A DNA stretch of 64,000 nucleotides, taken from contig NZ_CP041348.1 of assembly GCF_009834365.1 (NCBI RefSeq), positions 1,736,501-1,800,500 of the forward strand. The letters are read 5' to 3'. Below the pieces are notes generated by a model. That model made no database searches, was not told the origin of the DNA, and was given only the letters and a program-made list of their open reading frames with translations. The number at the start of each line of letters is the position of its first letter. The first letter of the stretch is position 1. Position numbers and translations under genes: made by a program. This document shows positions 9,498-18,490 of the stretch, piece by piece. Source of the DNA: Komagataeibacter xylinus (GTDB taxonomy: Bacteria > Pseudomonadota > Alphaproteobacteria > Acetobacterales > Acetobacteraceae).

Positions 9498-9502
9498 CGG
9501 GT

Positions 9503-10024
9503 TCAGCCCAGCGTGGGCACGGCGGGGCCTGCCCCGAAATCAAGCTGCCCCAGATAGGCTACGCGCTCACCGGGCACGATATCGCCAATCCGGCCGCCTT
9601 CGATGCGGGCATAGGCAAAGACCTTGCTTTCCTCCTCATCTGACGAGCCGATGGCAAGGCCGGTGAACGGCTTGCCTGCCGCATCCTTCAGTTGCCACAC
9701 ATCGCCGCGCACCACGGCATCGTATTTGTAGCGAAAGCCCGGCACGATTTTTGTCAGGAGCAGCGGCATGGCGGCGGTGACATCAATGGCCGTGCGCACG
9801 AAGGCGGTGCAGGCGTCATCGGGGGCGAAATAGCCGCGGGCATCCGCCGTCATCAGGATCAGCCCCGGCGTTGTGCCATTGGGGCCGACAAGGCGGCTGC
9901 GGATGACGATCTTCTGGTCATCGCGCGAGACCTCCGAGGCAAGCATCACGGTGCCAGCCGGTGCTGCGAGCAGGTCAGGCACCACGATGAGATCTGACAG
10001 GGGAAGGGTGGCGAGTCTGGTCAT
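9503..10024 (-). CDS. Hypothetical protein, 173 aa
   Basis: I do not recognise this protein. ATG at 10024 has GGAG eight bases upstream. There is no signal peptide or membrane segment. The sequence reads as a soluble beta-rich protein (MTRLATLPLSDLIVVPDLLA; DVWQLKDAAGKPFTGLAIGS; FAYARIEGGRIGDIVPGER). It stands alone, convergent with the ferritin-like gene and divergent from the secreted protein at 10272. Confidence 0.6.
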   Translation of the reverse strand: MTRLATLPLSDLIVVPDLLAAPAGTVMLASEVSRDDQKIVIRSRLVGPNGTTPGLILMTADARGYFAPDDACTAFVRTAIDVTAAMPLLLTKIVPGFRYKYDAVVRGDVWQLKDAAGKPFTGLAIGSSDEEESKVFAYARIEGGRIGDIVPGERVAYLGQLDFGAGPAVPTLG

Positions 10025-10271
10025 TTTTCATTCTCCATCGCGATGGTTGCCAGGGGATGACGGGAACGGACTGTGCGCTTCGTTACGTTTCATGACAACC
10101 ATCCAGCCCTGCGGTTGTTACATGCTACATGATACGCACATGCCCCATGCGTGGCAGGAATATCCCGCCGTTCATGCATGCATGATAAACATTGGTAATA
10201 TGGGGCCTGTGCCCCAATTTAAAAGACGGGTATGGAGACAGTTCCGTGCCTCATAGAGGGAGAGTAACCGC

Positions 10272-10640
10272 ATGACGGGTCACATCAGGAAGGGACTAAC
10301 GGCTGTCGCGCTCGGGCTGATCCTGGTCAGCGGGGCAGGCGGCGTGGCCCATGCCCGCAGTCACTCGGCCAGTGCGGCTCCCGGCGCCAGCAGTTATGTG
10401 CCCAGCCAGGATGAAGGCGATGGCGTAGGCATGCCGCCATCCTACAGCGCCCCCGAGACCGGTAATGGCGGTGGCGTGCCGCAATTCGGCAATGACAATG
10501 CGGAGGCCGACCAGATGAGCGGGGCGATGATGATGCCCGGCTCCGCGTCTGGCAGTGCCGCACCCGGCATGACCGATGGCAGCTACACCAATATGAACAT
10601 TGGTGGCGAAGACAGCGCAATTCTGCCAGGCGTCAACTGA
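10272..10640 (+). CDS. Small secreted protein, 122 aa, low complexity
   Basis: The start has GGGAGAG seven bases upstream. A signal peptide (MTGHIRKGLTAVALGLILVS, cleavage after AHA) precedes a mature chain rich in Gly, Ser, Pro, Met and Asn (EADQMSGAMMMPGSASGS). It is probably a periplasmic or surface protein without a fixed fold. No family is recognised. A cytochrome b561 gene follows 57 bp later on the same strand. Confidence 0.55.
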   Translation: MTGHIRKGLTAVALGLILVSGAGGVAHARSHSASAAPGASSYVPSQDEGDGVGMPPSYSAPETGNGGGVPQFGNDNAEADQMSGAMMMPGSASGSAAPGMTDGSYTNMNIGGEDSAILPGVN

Positions 10641-10697
10641 CGGCTGGCCGGGGTGCCCACGGCCTTCTTATAGGTAATTTTGATTAGAGGCTGCCGG

Positions 10698-11249
10698 ATG
10701 ACCGCATCTTCTCTTCCCTCGCCGCCTGCGCATTACAGTTGGGAGACACGGTGGCTGCACTGGCTGACCGCCGTGCTCGTGCTCGAACAGTTCGTTGTGG
10801 GGCAGGTGGGCTGGCATCTCATGGCCCGCACGGCGGCATGGCGGCCTTTTCTGGTCGCGACGCATACCTCGCTGGGCGTGGTGCTGGCTACGGTGTTCAT
10901 CATTCGTGTGGTATGGGCCATGACCGGTGGCCGGGCCATTCATTTCCCCATCGTGACAATGCAGGACCGCGTGGCGCGCAGCGTGCATCGCCTGCTCTAT
11001 ATGCTGCTCGGCGGTGAGATCGTGTTCGGCTACATGGCGCGCTGGTCTACCGGGCGGCCCGTCATGGCGTTTGGCGTGCCGATCAATTCGCCCCTGCCCA
11101 TGCTGATGCACGGAACGCATTCCTTTTTCTCAGGATTACATCACTGGAATGCATGGTTACTGTTTTGCGTGGCGCTCTTTCATGGGTTTGCAGGATTTTA
11201 CCATCTGTTCATTTATCGTGACCGAATTTTTCAGAGAATGTTACCTTGA
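10698..11249 (+). CDS. Cytochrome b561-type membrane protein
   Basis: This 183-residue protein has four predicted membrane helices and conserved histidines suited to two b-type hemes: WLHWLTAVLV, LVATHTSLGVVL, LMHGTHSF and LHHWNAWLL/ALFHGFAGFYH. Such cytochromes carry electrons between quinone and periplasmic donors or oxidants. ATG at 10698 has AGAGG seven bases upstream. A weak hairpin (ACAGAG/CTCTGT) follows the gene near 11297. Confidence 0.85.
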   Translation: MTASSLPSPPAHYSWETRWLHWLTAVLVLEQFVVGQVGWHLMARTAAWRPFLVATHTSLGVVLATVFIIRVVWAMTGGRAIHFPIVTMQDRVARSVHRLLYMLLGGEIVFGYMARWSTGRPVMAFGVPINSPLPMLMHGTHSFFSGLHHWNAWLLFCVALFHGFAGFYHLFIYRDRIFQRMLP

Positions 11250-11637
11250 TGAGTGTGGATAAGGCGGGTTGTCCTAATAGCGCCTGCTAATGGTACAGAG
11301 CGCTTCTCTGTAAATAAAAAAATAGGAATATAAGCCTAAAAACCACTATTCTGGAATTTGTCTGCGGCGCTTTTAAATAGGAAATATCTTTAACTGCCAG
11401 GGCTGAGACTGCTCTAAGGTATTCATTAAATTTCTTTAGGATAATTTTTTGTTGCATTGTGAATGAATGTTTACTAATATCTGATTAATCTCAGCAAATA
11501 TAAAAATAAATGGCTGATTCTCCGTTGGATGCCCTTGTTGTAAGCGGTTGATGCCAGAAGGTTTCCACAATGCCCATGTGGAGCCAGGTGTTTGTTGAAA
11601 CTTGTTTTCGTAAACGCATGGTATCGGGCGCTCAAAA
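11250..11637. other. AT-rich intergenic region before the c-di-GMP genes
   Basis: This 388-bp stretch holds no convincing gene. It is much richer in A/T than its neighbours, with many runs of A and T, and probably carries the promoter and a long leader for the three-gene GGDEF-EAL cluster. I see the small hairpin ACAGAG/CTCTGT near 11297 and an imperfect palindrome CCACAATGCCCATGTGG near 11566. I could not assign a -35/-10 pair. Confidence 0.4.
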
Positions 11638-13722
11638 ATGGAAGTCATGAGCAATCATATCTATGAACTGAAGGTATATGATCCCTTCCTGCTCGCTGGT
11701 GCGCTGATTGTATGCGTAACAGGCGCGTGGATTACGATGCGGCTGGTAACCCGGGTGGCGCAGACCCGTGGCCGTCAGCGGCTGGGCTGGTACTGCCTTG
11801 CCAGCATGGCGGGGGCGAGTTTCGTGTGGTGCACGCATTTTGCCGCCATGCTGGCCTATCACTGCAATGCCCATGTACATCTTGACCCGCTGAACACGGG
11901 GCTTTCGCTGCTGGTCATGCTGGTTGCCATGCCGCTGGCGGTGATGCTGGCCGTGCGCCTGTATGGCCGTGGCGGCTGCATGCTCGGTGGCCTGGTGCTC
12001 GGGCTTGGCATTGCCGGCATGCATTATGCCGGCATGGCCGCCTACGGGGTTGATGCGCCCGTGGTGTGGAGCGGCCTGCTTGTGGCGGTGTCGATCGTAA
12101 TCGGCATTGCACTGTCCGCCACTGCCCTTGTGCTGGCATTGCGGCCGGTCAATCCACGCCGCGAGGTCGAGACGACGCTGGCCCTCGTCGGCGCTGTCGC
12201 CGGGCTGCATTTTACCGGCATGGAGGCCATGCATGTGGTGGCCATGCCCCAGCACATGCTGGCTATGCACGATAACGGGCAGTTTCTGGCGTTGGGGCTC
12301 TCGGTCATCGGGGGTACGATGCTCATGCTTATTGCCGGTATCGCCTCGTTCGTCATTGATGGCAGCGCACGGCAGGAATCCTATGAGGAACTGCATCGCA
12401 TGGCCATGTCGGACGGGCTGACCGGCCTGCCCAACCGCATCAGCTTCAATGAGCGGCTGCAGAACGAAGTCAGCCGGGCCGACCGCGATGGCGAACAGTT
12501 TGCCGTTATTGGCATTGACCTGAACAAGTTCAAGGAAATCAACGATACCCGAGGCCATGCCGCAGGTGATATCGTGCTCACCACGCTGGCCGAGCGCTTC
12601 AGTGCCCTGCTTGCGGATGGCGAGTTCGTGGCCCGTCTTGGCGGTGATGAGTTCATCGCCATCCACCGCACGTCCGACAGCGCCGAACTGCATGGTTTTG
12701 TCGAGCGGATCCAGCAGGCGCTCAACCAGCCGATCCCCATCGAGGATTACGTGGTGACCAGTGGCGGCAGTATTGGCGTTGCGGTCTACCCCGTGGATGC
12801 GACCGACAGCGAGACCCTGATCTCGCGCGCGGACATGGCCATGTATCGCGCCAAGACCGACCCGCATCATACCATCTGGTATTATGAAAGCGCGCTCGAC
12901 CAGAGTATGCGCGAACGCCGTGCACTTGGCGGGGACCTGAGGGCCGCCATGGCCAACGGGCAGCTTTCGCTGTTCTATCAGGTGCAGACCGTAGTGGCCA
13001 CGGGCGAGGTTTCGGGTTACGAGGCGCTGCTGCGCTGGGAGCACCCCGAACGCGGGGCGATCGAACCGCGCGAGATCCTGCAGATTGCCGATGAGAGCGG
13101 CCTGATCATCAAGCTCGGTGAATGGGTGCTCAGGACCGCCTGCGAGGCGGCGGCAGGGTGGGATGAAAACATCCGGGTCGCGGTCAATATGTCCGCTGCC
13201 CAGTTTCTCCAGCCCCGCTTTGTCGTGGCCGTGCAGGAAAACCTTGCCCGCAGCGGGCTTGCGCCCGATCGCCTTGTCATCGAGATCACGGAAGACACCG
13301 TGCAGCGCAATCTTGACCGCGCGCTTGCCATGGCCAACAGCCTGCAGGCCCTTGGGGTGCGCCTTGCACTTGATGAGTTTGGCGGTACCCATTCGGTGCT
13401 GCACATGTTGCGCGTGTTTCCGTTCAGCAAGCTCAAGATCGATCGTTCGCTCATGCAGCAGGTCGATACCGCCCCGGTGGTGGCGCAGCTTGTGCGCTCC
13501 ATCCTGCTCATGGGCCACGCGCTGCGCATATCGGTGCTGGCGCAGGGGATCGAAACCAGAGGCCAGTTCAGCATAGCCTCCGCCGAAGGGTGCGACGAAG
13601 GCCAGGGCTACCTGATCGGCCACCCCGCGCAGTCGGCCCAGGGCGCAGCCATGACAGGGGTGGGATCTCCCGCCGCTTCCATACGCGCCGTCTCTTCTCC
13701 CGTATTCAGTCCTGATACCTGA
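11638..13722 (+). CDS. MHYT-GGDEF-EAL protein, probable diguanylate cyclase
   Basis: The ~694-residue protein starts with seven hydrophobic helices holding MHYT-type metal-sensing motifs (WCTHFAAM, GMHYAGM, LHFTGMEAMHV). The MHYT domain is thought to sense O2, CO or NO through a metal. A GGDEF domain follows with an intact signature at 335-339 (RLGGDEF), then an EAL domain (GYEALLRWEHP, E462). The EAL domain looks inactive: the DDFGTG loop reads DEFGGT and the EGVE motif reads QGIE. Net activity is therefore predicted to be c-di-GMP synthesis. No RxxD inhibitory site is seen. The start could be ATG at 11638 or 11647. The next gene begins 16 bp later, so they form an operon. Confidence 0.88.
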   Translation: MEVMSNHIYELKVYDPFLLAGALIVCVTGAWITMRLVTRVAQTRGRQRLGWYCLASMAGASFVWCTHFAAMLAYHCNAHVHLDPLNTGLSLLVMLVAMPLAVMLAVRLYGRGGCMLGGLVLGLGIAGMHYAGMAAYGVDAPVVWSGLLVAVSIVIGIALSATALVLALRPVNPRREVETTLALVGAVAGLHFTGMEAMHVVAMPQHMLAMHDNGQFLALGLSVIGGTMLMLIAGIASFVIDGSARQESYEELHRMAMSDGLTGLPNRISFNERLQNEVSRADRDGEQFAVIGIDLNKFKEINDTRGHAAGDIVLTTLAERFSALLADGEFVARLGGDEFIAIHRTSDSAELHGFVERIQQALNQPIPIEDYVVTSGGSIGVAVYPVDATDSETLISRADMAMYRAKTDPHHTIWYYESALDQSMRERRALGGDLRAAMANGQLSLFYQVQTVVATGEVSGYEALLRWEHPERGAIEPREILQIADESGLIIKLGEWVLRTACEAAAGWDENIRVAVNMSAAQFLQPRFVVAVQENLARSGLAPDRLVIEITEDTVQRNLDRALAMANSLQALGVRLALDEFGGTHSVLHMLRVFPFSKLKIDRSLMQQVDTAPVVAQLVRSILLMGHALRISVLAQGIETRGQFSIASAEGCDEGQGYLIGHPAQSAQGAAMTGVGSPAASIRAVSSPVFSPDT

Positions 13723-13738
13723 GAGACGCGAATTTTTC

Positions 13739-16018
13739 ATGAAACAGCAAGAGCATGTAATGAACCCTCACGATGCCTCCGCGATGACGTCTGGACAGAC
13801 CCCCGCCAGCGAACTTGACATGACTGCCGATGTCAGCCTCCAGCTGCTTGAGCAGGCGACGGACGGTGTGGTCATCATCAACGAACGCAACGAGGTGGTC
13901 TTTTTCAATCCGGCGGCCGAGAAGCTGTGGGGCTATTCCGAGAGCGAAGTGCTGGGTCGTAACGTGAGCTGCCTCGTGCCGTCGGTCTATCGTGGCGATC
14001 ATGACAGCTACATCTACAAGAACCGCAAAACGGGCGTGAACCGCATTGTCGGCACCTCGCGCGAGGTAACGTTCGAGAACAAGGCGGGTGACTACATCTC
14101 GGGCGAGATGTCGATCTCGACCGCACTGCTCGGGCCGGAACAGAAACGTTATTACATGGCCTTTATGAAAGGCGTGACCGAGGAGAGCCACCGCCGCAAG
14201 CTGCTCGACCTGCAGAATACGGTGTTCCAGGCCATCTCCAACGACATGCTGGTTGAAGACGTGGCCGATCTGGTGTGCCGTGAGGTGGAAAGCTTCGTGC
14301 CCAACACGGTCTCGGTCATCATCTTGCTTGATGAGAACAACCGCCTGAGCATCCTGTCGGGCCCCGGCCTGCCGCGCCGTTATGCCGCGGCACTCGAGAA
14401 CATGGCCCTGACCGAAGGCGACCTTGCGGCACTGGGCAATGACTTGTCGGAAGCCAACAGCATCGTGTGGGACAGCTACCGCTCGCTCGGCATCTCGCTG
14501 GGGCTGCACAACTGCTGGGCCTCGGCCATCAAATCGCGCAACGGGCGCATTTCGGGCATTTTCGCGCTGTATTCACGCAACCAGTACAAGCTGAGCGACT
14601 GGCCGCAGAAGATCGTGTCGGGCTGCGTGCCCTTCTGTAGCGTGGTGATCGAGAACTACGAGGCGCAGCAGCATATCTCCCAGTTGGCCAACCACGATTC
14701 ACTGACCGGCTTCCTCAACCGCACCGCCATCCACACGGTCATCAAGTCGATGATCGACCGCCCGGGTGACAATGAGTTCGCGGTGTTCATGATCGATATC
14801 GACCGTTTCCGCGATATCAACGACACGCTCGGCCACATGAATGGCGATGCCTTCCTCAAGGCGGTGGCCCAGCGGCTCAAGGACCTGTCGCGCAGCAATT
14901 ACATCCTCAGCCGATCGGGCGGCGATGAGTTTGTCATCGTCGTGCCCGACTGCGATGAAGACAAGGCCGTGAGTTTTGCAGAGAGCCTGATCAAGGCCAT
15001 GCAGGAACCCATCGAGATCGCGGGTAACCTGCTTGTTGTCTCCCTAGGCATCGGCATCAGCCTGTTCCCTGAGAACGGGCCGGATAGCGAATCCCTGCTT
15101 GGCCATGCCGAGATTGCCATGCGCCGGTGCAAGAAAGAGGCGCGTGGCGGCTACTGCGTGTCCAGCACGGCCGATAACCGCGCCGCCCAGGACCGGCTGC
15201 TGCTCGGCTCGGCGCTGCGGGATTCACTGGCCAAGGGCATGCTCAACCTGCATTACCAGCCGCAGGTCGATATCCAGACCGGCAAGCTGTATGGCGTGGA
15301 GGCGCTCTCGCGCTGGAAGCACCCGACGCTGGGTAACATCTACCCCTCGCGCTTCATTGCGGTGGCGGAGGATACCGGACAGATCGAGACGATCGGCACC
15401 TGGTCGCTGGAGGAAGCGACAAGGCAGATCCTCGACTGGGAGCGCGCCGGGCTTTACGTGCCGACCGTTTCGGTCAACCTGTCGGCGGCGCATTTCCGCA
15501 ATCGCGGGCTGCCCGCGCTGATCGAGCGCATCCTCAAGGACCGCCACATCTCGCCGGACCGCCTGTGCGTGGAAATTACGGAAAGCGTGATGATGGACGA
15601 AAACGAGGATACGATGGAAGGCCTTGCCGCCATCCGTAACCTTGGGGTTGGTCTGTCGATGGATGATTTCGGCACGGGGTATTCGTCGCTTTCGAGGCTG
15701 ACGCGCCTGCCGCTGACCGAGATCAAGATCGATCGCAGCTTCATCATGAACCTCGAGCATGATGCCAACGCCCAGGCCGTGACCACGGCGGTGATCGGCA
15801 TCGGCAACCGCCTGGGCATGACCGTCGTGACCGAAGGTGTCGAGACCGAGGCCCAGCTTAAGCTGCTGCAGGGGCTGAACTGCGATGTGGTGCAGGGCTA
15901 TCTGTTCGCGCGGCCGATGCCGCCGGCGGAACTGCTTGAATGGTCGCAGGGGCCAGCCAAGACGCTTGCGCTCGAACTGATTGCCTCTGATAAGGCCGAA
16001 AGCAAAACCAAGAAATAG
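13739..16018 (+). CDS. PAS-GAF-GGDEF-EAL c-di-GMP enzyme with heme-type PAS
   Basis: This 759-residue protein has the E. coli DosP-like order: PAS (about 28-140), GAF-like (165-310), GGDEF (320-480) and EAL (495-745). The PAS core VVFFNPAAEKLWGY matches DosP closely. His88 aligns with the DosP heme ligand His77, while the distal Met95 position is Thr106, so a five-coordinate, O2-binding heme is likely. GGDEF is intact at 394-398, without an RxxD inhibitory site. The EAL domain keeps all catalytic motifs (EALSRW E521, VNLSAAHF, EITES, DDFGTG, KID, EGVE, QGY). Both activities are possible. The family includes the cellulose-regulating Dgc/PdeA enzymes of Komagataeibacter. Paralogue follows downstream. 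Confidence 0.9.
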   Translation: MKQQEHVMNPHDASAMTSGQTPASELDMTADVSLQLLEQATDGVVIINERNEVVFFNPAAEKLWGYSESEVLGRNVSCLVPSVYRGDHDSYIYKNRKTGVNRIVGTSREVTFENKAGDYISGEMSISTALLGPEQKRYYMAFMKGVTEESHRRKLLDLQNTVFQAISNDMLVEDVADLVCREVESFVPNTVSVIILLDENNRLSILSGPGLPRRYAAALENMALTEGDLAALGNDLSEANSIVWDSYRSLGISLGLHNCWASAIKSRNGRISGIFALYSRNQYKLSDWPQKIVSGCVPFCSVVIENYEAQQHISQLANHDSLTGFLNRTAIHTVIKSMIDRPGDNEFAVFMIDIDRFRDINDTLGHMNGDAFLKAVAQRLKDLSRSNYILSRSGGDEFVIVVPDCDEDKAVSFAESLIKAMQEPIEIAGNLLVVSLGIGISLFPENGPDSESLLGHAEIAMRRCKKEARGGYCVSSTADNRAAQDRLLLGSALRDSLAKGMLNLHYQPQVDIQTGKLYGVEALSRWKHPTLGNIYPSRFIAVAEDTGQIETIGTWSLEEATRQILDWERAGLYVPTVSVNLSAAHFRNRGLPALIERILKDRHISPDRLCVEITESVMMDENEDTMEGLAAIRNLGVGLSMDDFGTGYSSLSRLTRLPLTEIKIDRSFIMNLEHDANAQAVTTAVIGIGNRLGMTVVTEGVETEAQLKLLQGLNCDVVQGYLFARPMPPAELLEWSQGPAKTLALELIASDKAESKTKK

Positions 16019-16092
16019 TTTCGCCGCAATTTCTGGCTTGTTCGCTGTCCCCATGCCTGGTTGGAAACAGGCCTGCTTAACCTTGGATCCCT

Positions 16093-18315
16093 ATGAAAAC
16101 GCAGAATCCCACCCCTTCGCCAGCTGTCGTGGCCATTCCTGAAATCAGTTTTGAACTGTTACATCAGGCACATGACGGCATGGTTATCATCGATGACCAT
16201 AATACGATCCTCTATGCCAATCCGGCAGCCGAGACGTTATGGGGCTACGACCCGGGCGAGCTCACGGGGCGGCCCGTGGGGGAACTCATGGCTGCATCTG
16301 TGGAAAATGGGGCAGCACCCTTTGACATCGATGCCTCGGTCCAGGCGGTTGAGCCGGTATCGGGGGAGGTCACGTTCGAGAACCGCAGCGGCGACTACAT
16401 CTCTGCCGAGGTCAGCCTGACGGCGGCGCGCGTAGGGGCCGGCGGCCGCCGTTACCGCCTGATGATGGTGCATGGCACTACCGGCGCGGGCCATCGCAGC
16501 CGGGTGGTCGAACTGCAGAACACGGTGTTCCGCTCGCTGTCGAGCGAGATCCAGATCCAGGACGTGGCGGACATGGTCTGCCGCGAGGTCGAGACGCTGG
16601 TGCCCAATACGGTTGCCGTGCTGATCCTGCTTGATGAGCAGAGCCGCCTGCGCATCCTGTCGGGTCCCGGCATGCCGCGCCGCTTTGCCGCAGCCCTGGA
16701 AGACATGCGCCTGACCGAGGCCGATATTGCCGCCCTCGCCAATGACCTGAACGAGGCGACCACCATCGTCTGGGACAGCTACCGCTCGGTTGGCATCTCG
16801 CTGGGGCTGCATCATTGCTGGGCTTCGGCCATCCGCACGCGCAACGGGCGCATTACGGGCATTTTTGCGCTGTATTCGCGCTCCGAGCGCAACCGGGGCG
16901 GCTGGCCTGCGCAGATCGTGAACAGCTGCGTGCCGTTCTGTGGCGTGCTGATCGAGCAGCATGAGGCGCGCCAGCACATCTCGCAGCTGTCGAATTACGA
17001 CCCGCTGACCGGCTTCCTCAACCGTACGGCGGTGCACAAGGTCATCCGCTCGCTGATCGGCCAGCCGGGTGATAATCATTTCGCGCTGTATATGATCGAT
17101 ATCGACCGCTTCCGCGATATCAATGATGCGCTGGGCCATATCAATGGCGATGGCTTCCTGAAATCCGTTTCCGAGCGGCTCAAGGGTGTGTCGCGCAGCA
17201 ATTACGTGCTCAGCCGTTCCGGCCCGAACGAGTTCCTGATCATCGTGCCCAACACGCGCCGGGATGATGCGCTCAGATTTGCCGATATCCTGCACGGCTG
17301 CGTCAAGCAGCCCATCGAGATTGGCGGCAACATGATCGTGCCGACGCTGGGCATCGGCATCAGCCTGTTCCCCGAGAACGGGCCGGATGGCGAATCCCTG
17401 CTCAGCTATGCCGAGCAGGCCATGCGGCACGCCAAGCGCTCGGGGCTGGGCATGACCCACCTTGCCCGCTCGGAAGACAACAAGGCCGCGCAGGACCGGC
17501 TGCTGCTGGGCTCGGCACTGCGTGAATCGCTGGCGCAGGGCCTGCTCAACCTGCAGTACCAGCCTCAGATCGACGTGCGCAACAACACGCTGTATGGTGT
17601 TGAGGCGCTGTCACGGTGGAACCATCCCACGCTGGGCAACATCTACCCCTCGCGCTTCATTGCCGTGGCGGAAGAGACAGGGCAGATCGAGGCCATTGGC
17701 ACCTGGTCGCTGGAGCGCGCCGTGCGGCAGATCCTTGAATGGGATGCCCACGGCATTTACGTGCCCACCGTGGCGGTCAATCTTTCTGCCGGTCACTTCC
17801 GCAACCGCAACCTGCCCGGCTTCATTGCCCGCCTGCTCAGTGACAGCAAGCTCGAGCCCCATCGCCTGACGGTCGAGATTACCGAGAGCGTGATGATGAC
17901 TGAAAACGAGGACACGAACATGGTCCTCCAGTCCATCCGCAACCTTGGCGTGGCGCTGTCGATGGATGATTTTGGCACGGGATATTCGTCGCTTTCAAGG
18001 CTGACGCGCCTGCCGCTGACCGAGATCAAGATCGATCGCAGCTTCATCATGAACCTCGAGCACGATGCCAACGCCCAGGCCGTGACCACGGCCGTGATCG
18101 GCATTGGCGGCCGTCTTGGCATGACGGTGGTGACCGAAGGCGTGGAAACCGTGCGCCAGCTTGACCTGCTGTGCCAGCTTGGGTGCGACGTGGTGCAGGG
18201 CTACCTGTTCGCCCGCCCCATGCCGCCTGAAAAGCTGGAGGAATGGCTGCGTGATGATCGTCTCGCCGCCGTGCTGAAGGAAGCCAAGGAAAGTCGCGCC
18301 GCCGCCAGCGAATAA
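16093..18315 (+). CDS. PAS-GAF-GGDEF-EAL paralogue, probable c-di-GMP phosphodiesterase
   Basis: The 740-residue protein has the same domain order as the gene before it and is clearly its tandem paralogue. The GGDEF signature is degenerate (GPNEF, 377-381), so cyclase activity should be lost. The EAL domain is complete: EALSRW (E504), VNLSAGHF, VEITES, DDFGTG, EIKIDRSF, EGVE and QGY. The PAS region lacks the histidine matching heme ligand His88 of its neighbour, so it is unlikely to bind heme the same way; flavin or no cofactor is possible. The gap of 74 bp from the preceding stop fits cotranscription. A terminator follows. Confidence 0.9.
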   Translation: MKTQNPTPSPAVVAIPEISFELLHQAHDGMVIIDDHNTILYANPAAETLWGYDPGELTGRPVGELMAASVENGAAPFDIDASVQAVEPVSGEVTFENRSGDYISAEVSLTAARVGAGGRRYRLMMVHGTTGAGHRSRVVELQNTVFRSLSSEIQIQDVADMVCREVETLVPNTVAVLILLDEQSRLRILSGPGMPRRFAAALEDMRLTEADIAALANDLNEATTIVWDSYRSVGISLGLHHCWASAIRTRNGRITGIFALYSRSERNRGGWPAQIVNSCVPFCGVLIEQHEARQHISQLSNYDPLTGFLNRTAVHKVIRSLIGQPGDNHFALYMIDIDRFRDINDALGHINGDGFLKSVSERLKGVSRSNYVLSRSGPNEFLIIVPNTRRDDALRFADILHGCVKQPIEIGGNMIVPTLGIGISLFPENGPDGESLLSYAEQAMRHAKRSGLGMTHLARSEDNKAAQDRLLLGSALRESLAQGLLNLQYQPQIDVRNNTLYGVEALSRWNHPTLGNIYPSRFIAVAEETGQIEAIGTWSLERAVRQILEWDAHGIYVPTVAVNLSAGHFRNRNLPGFIARLLSDSKLEPHRLTVEITESVMMTENEDTNMVLQSIRNLGVALSMDDFGTGYSSLSRLTRLPLTEIKIDRSFIMNLEHDANAQAVTTAVIGIGGRLGMTVVTEGVETVRQLDLLCQLGCDVVQGYLFARPMPPEKLEEWLRDDRLAAVLKEAKESRAAASE

Positions 18316-18346
18316 GGCGCACACCTGCATCTGTATCCATGATCCG

Positions 18347-18376
18347 CACCCCGGCCCGCAAGGACCGGGGTGTCTT
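18347..18376 (+). terminator. Terminator after the c-di-GMP genes
   Basis: CACCCCGG and CCGGGGTG form an 8-bp GC stem around a 10-base loop, followed by TCTTTGT. It lies 32 bases after the stop of the last GGDEF-EAL gene and before the dihydroorotase start. Confidence 0.7.
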
Positions 18377-18490
18377 TGTATGGGCGGTTTGCACACAGCC
18401 GGGTGCATGCCATACAGGCAGGATCAGCAACCCCCTGCGCCCGCCTGCCGCATGCCGCCGGTTGCGGGTTCATGGCCACAGGATAATTCC

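Noticed and set aside
11632..13740. Minus-strand open frame of 702 codons opposite the MHYT gene
   Set aside because: It mirrors the plus-strand gene almost exactly, has no domain pattern, and the plus frame carries MHYT, GGDEF and EAL motifs.
16018..16092. A separate promoter or terminator between the two PAS-GAF-GGDEF-EAL genes
   Set aside because: The 74-bp gap has no stem-loop with T run and no convincing promoter; cotranscription is simpler.
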